Origin: Flavihumibacter solisilvae
GTDB taxonomy: Bacteria; Bacteroidota; Bacteroidia; Chitinophagales; Chitinophagaceae
Reading direction: 5' to 3'
Assembly (NCBI RefSeq): GCF_000814475.1
Contig: NZ_JSVC01000015.1
Span: 186,001 to 250,000 of the forward strand
Length of the DNA stretch: 64,000 nt
In this document: in pieces, positions 61,707 through 64,000 of the stretch
Layout: each line of letters begins with the position of its first letter
How positions within the stretch are numbered: position 1 is the first letter of the stretch
Translations under genes and position numbers: made by a program
The notes under the pieces: model-generated
What the model was told of the DNA's origin: nothing
The model's input: the letters and a program-made list of their open reading frames with translations, nothing else
The model's database searches: none

Positions 61707-62099
61707 CTATGCTTTTGCAGTTTCGCCCGATAATTGTGCCAGTTTGTTAGCGATGTGATCCATCACTTCCTTGAATTCCTTCTCAGGACTGAAATCAATC
61801 AGCTTGGTGTCCTTTTCGATTGTGCCAGTATGCCCCGGGGGCAGGTAGAAAACATCGCCTGTCGTATATCTTTCCGTGGTTCCATCATCATACTTCAATA
61901 CCATTTCACCCTCCACGACATAGCCCCAATGTGGACAATGGCAACTGTCGTTTTTGAGTCCCTGCAGAAGCGGACCCATGTCAGTTCCTGCAGGTAGTTC
62001 ATTGAACGCAACCGCCATTCCGCCATAACCGCCCATTGAGCGCATGATTGTGCCTGGTGCCTCCATTTTTACCGGAATGTCTTCTTTCCTGATCTTCAT
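61707..62099 (-). CDS. Cupin-domain protein
   Basis: 130 residues from ATG 62099; the frame to 62144 would run into the upstream hydrolase gene. Cupin motif 1 is at CHCPHWGYVVEGEMVLKYDD and motif 2 at YTTGDVFYLPPGHTGTIEKD, with the metal-type residues His and Glu in part kept. It may bind a metal or small acid; the role is not known. It lies 22 bases after the hydrolase gene and one base before the DUF1579 gene. Confidence 0.82.
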   Translation of the reverse strand: MKIRKEDIPVKMEAPGTIMRSMGGYGGMAVAFNELPAGTDMGPLLQGLKNDSCHCPHWGYVVEGEMVLKYDDGTTERYTTGDVFYLPPGHTGTIEKDTKLIDFSPEKEFKEVMDHIANKLAQLSGETAKA

Positions 62100-62121
62100 A
62101 ACAATTCGTTTTAAAAATGAT

Positions 62122-62916
62122 TTAATTGTCAAGAAATCTTTCAATCATGGGAACGAAGAAGGATTCATTATTTCCACCGGGTTGCAGGGTTGTGATCTCG
62201 CCCATGTAAGCGCCGTGGCCGCCGGGAATGATCGCGAGCCGGCTGCCCGGAATTAGCCTGTGCATTTCAACTGCGTGCTCCGGTGTCATCACATCCTGGT
62301 CGCCGATCACTACCAGGGTTTGTGCGGTTATTGATTTCAGTTGCTCATCACTGATGTCCTTGAAATCAACCATCCGCTTTGCGCATTTGTCGTGCATGGT
62401 TTGAAGATCGCCCGGGTTCAGGGCAACTTCGTTGTAAGCATCTTTGTATTGCTGCGGCATATGGTTGAGCGTTGCCTGTTTCATGAAATCCCAAAAGCCG
62501 CCAGGGATTCCATTGCGTTTACACAAAGCGGAGGCAGCAATGACCTTATCTACTATTACAGGGTGACGGATAGCCAGTTGTAACGCTGTAGTGCCACCGT
62601 TGCTGAATCCAAGTACCGATGCCTTTTGAATGCCGAGGTTTTGAAGCAAGGCAGCAACATCGTCAGCATCCTGCTCAAAGGAGATTTCTGAATCCCTGTC
62701 CCCGCTACGACCATGTGCCTGCAGTTCCACGCCGATAACCTGCCTGTGTTGTGCGAGTGCAGGAATGATGCGACCGAAGCTGGTCTGGATGGTCGAACCA
62801 CCGCCATGAAGAAGCACGAGCGGCTTTCCTTCGCCATAGATCTCGTAGTACATTTTTAGATTGTTGGCGACTGAATAGCCGTTCCTGGACCAGGTGTTGG
62901 TACTTGTTGCATTCAT
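62122..62916 (-). CDS. Alpha/beta hydrolase
   Basis: 264 residues, cytoplasmic. It has the oxyanion motif LLHGGGSTIQTSFGRIIPAL, the nucleophile elbow VLGFSNGGTTALQLA, a late Asp in VIGDQDVMTPEHAV and His in IPGGHGAYMGE. It resembles haloperoxidase/hydrolase-fold esterases. Substrate unknown. It is the second of two hydrolase genes that open this run; the gap to the previous one is 30 bases. Confidence 0.87.
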   Translation of the reverse strand: MNATSTNTWSRNGYSVANNLKMYYEIYGEGKPLVLLHGGGSTIQTSFGRIIPALAQHRQVIGVELQAHGRSGDRDSEISFEQDADDVAALLQNLGIQKASVLGFSNGGTTALQLAIRHPVIVDKVIAASALCKRNGIPGGFWDFMKQATLNHMPQQYKDAYNEVALNPGDLQTMHDKCAKRMVDFKDISDEQLKSITAQTLVVIGDQDVMTPEHAVEMHRLIPGSRLAIIPGGHGAYMGEITTLQPGGNNESFFVPMIERFLDN

Positions 62917-62946
62917 AGATAAGTGAATAAGTCAATAAGTTAACGG

Positions 62947-63888
62947 TTAATTGGAATGCTTGTTTATGAATTCAAGAACAATTTTGTTATAGCCGGAAGG
63001 ATTTTCTGCCTGGAGTCCATGGGAGCTGTTCGGCAAAATGATCAGCGATTTGTTTGTCAGGCAACGATCCAGTTCAGTGTTTATCGCTGAGAAGAAAGCA
63101 GGGGTACGCTCGCCCTGCAGGATCAATACCGGCACAGTTATTTTCTTGAGCTCATCACAGGTTAGTGCAGGGGAGAAGTCCTGCTTGTTGAGTATTCCCT
63201 GGTATTCAATCATGTTCATCTTCATCGAGGCCTGGTCCGCCGGCGGGATTTTTGAATAAAAAAGACTGTCACCGATGACGCCTGTAATGAAAACAGCCAA
63301 GGATCCTGACGTGTCGTTTTTGCCATACGATTCTTTTGCGCGGTTGAGCGTTCCATCAACAAACTGTTTGTAGATCGAGTCGCCGGTAGCTGTTAACTTC
63401 AGCAATGAAGTAACGGGTGGTTCGCCGAGGGTAAGACTGCTTACCAGCTCCGGGTGATTAATTGCTGTTGCCAGGATGGTGAATGCCCCGTAGGAATGTC
63501 CAGCCAGGTGAACCGGCCCAATGTTCAGTGCTTTGATAAATTCTGCCAGGTCGCTTGCATGTGGAACGATCGAGTAATCGGCAGCATCAGATACCCCCTG
63601 GTTGTTCGGGTAGGCATAACGGCGGCTATAAGCAATTACCCGGTGCTGCCGGGAAAAAGTGTCCATTTGCCCCTGCCACGCCCGGTAATCGCCAAGTGTA
63701 CCATGAACAAAAATAATCGGGCTGCCCTGTCCCTGTTCGATATAGTGGATGCTGTCGCCGTTGATCCATACGCTTTTAACGGCAGTTGCGGGTCCTGGGA
63801 GTGTCGCGGTGGTTTTACTGCTGTCTTTACATGCTGGCTGGATGAACAGGAACAGCAGGATGGCAAGAAAAGTATATGACTTTTTCAT
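62947..63888 (-). CDS. Alpha/beta-hydrolase lipoprotein
   Basis: 313 residues. A lipoprotein signal (LAILLFLFIQPACKD) ends at Cys20, so the enzyme is periplasmic and membrane-anchored. It has the motif IIFVHGTLGDYRAWQGQM, the nucleophile elbow LAGHSYGAFTILA, an Asp/Glu near LILQGERTPAFF and His in NSSHGLQAE. It appears to be the first gene of the minus-strand run; a TACCTTTA (near TAnnTTTG) lies at about 63944-63951 upstream. Substrate unknown. Confidence 0.87.
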   Translation of the reverse strand: MKKSYTFLAILLFLFIQPACKDSSKTTATLPGPATAVKSVWINGDSIHYIEQGQGSPIIFVHGTLGDYRAWQGQMDTFSRQHRVIAYSRRYAYPNNQGVSDAADYSIVPHASDLAEFIKALNIGPVHLAGHSYGAFTILATAINHPELVSSLTLGEPPVTSLLKLTATGDSIYKQFVDGTLNRAKESYGKNDTSGSLAVFITGVIGDSLFYSKIPPADQASMKMNMIEYQGILNKQDFSPALTCDELKKITVPVLILQGERTPAFFSAINTELDRCLTNKSLIILPNSSHGLQAENPSGYNKIVLEFINKHSN

Positions 63889-64000
63889 GATGCAACAGTT
63901 TTGATTCCGGCCGGATCAGAGCTGGCTTTCAGCGGGTTGCATTTAAAGGTACGATTTAAGATAAAATGGCTAATGTTGCGTCCTTATGAACAGCGAAAAA

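Overview
This window comes from a Bacteroidota genome, most likely Chitinophagaceae-like. The evidence is two SusC/SusD polysaccharide-uptake loci, an ECF sigma/FecR pair of the Bacteroidota type, many SPII lipoproteins, promoters of the TTTG...TAnnTTTG type and very short gene spacings with ATGA start/stop overlaps. I see no rRNA, tRNA, CRISPR array, insertion sequence, phage gene or replication origin. The genus cannot be fixed from the sequence alone.

1-6.5 kb (minus strand): a four-gene signalling operon. It encodes a four-GAF sigma-54 activator, a receiver/AAA+ sigma-54 response regulator, a membrane HisKA_2 histidine kinase and a lipoprotein cut by the window edge. Each junction is a 4-base start/stop overlap. 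A divergent AraC-type regulator follows at 6.6 kb.

7.6-16.4 kb: an exported GH29 fucosidase followed by a di-haem peroxidase; a sulfide:quinone-reductase-like flavoprotein; a histone-H1-like tail fused to a SWIB domain; a group II truncated globin; an exported RidA-like protein with a DUF481 barrel; and an RtcB-PrfH pair, matching the known ribosome rescue and rRNA repair module, behind a long leader.

16.4-27.2 kb (minus): polysaccharide utilisation locus 1 (PUL1). The order is ECF sigma, FecR, SusC with an STN domain, SusD, a GH123/DUF4091-like enzyme and a DUF5107/TPR protein. The susC leader carries signals for a possible antisense RNA.

27.3-30.7 kb: an ECF42-type cluster (AhpD-like protein, YCII/DGPF protein, sigma factor with C-terminal TPR region), then a cupin and two small proteins.

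30.7-52.7 kb: PUL2, a ROK regulator divergent from a 15-gene plus-strand operon with no gap above 32 bases. It encodes an AGE epimerase, FAD oxidoreductase, SusC/SusD, a surface lipoprotein, a GHL10-like lipoprotein, a DUF5009 membrane acyltransferase, three SGNH esterases, a glycerophosphodiesterase, a sodium:solute symporter, DUF4434, an unrecognised exported protein and an esterase. No classical glycoside hydrolase is present, so the set points to an acylated and perhaps phosphodiester-decorated glycan.

52.7-63.9 kb (minus): a dense run of small enzymes, namely a second ECF42 cluster (RibD-type reductase, YCII, sigma, peptidase-like hydrolase), DUF1801, PhzF, two VOC proteins, a cysteine-synthase-family enzyme coupled to a GNAT, a small membrane protein, a 37-residue ORF, an NTF2-like lipoprotein, DUF1579, a cupin and two hydrolases. 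Both ECF42 clusters share the octamer TGTCCAAT 50-60 bases before their first gene.
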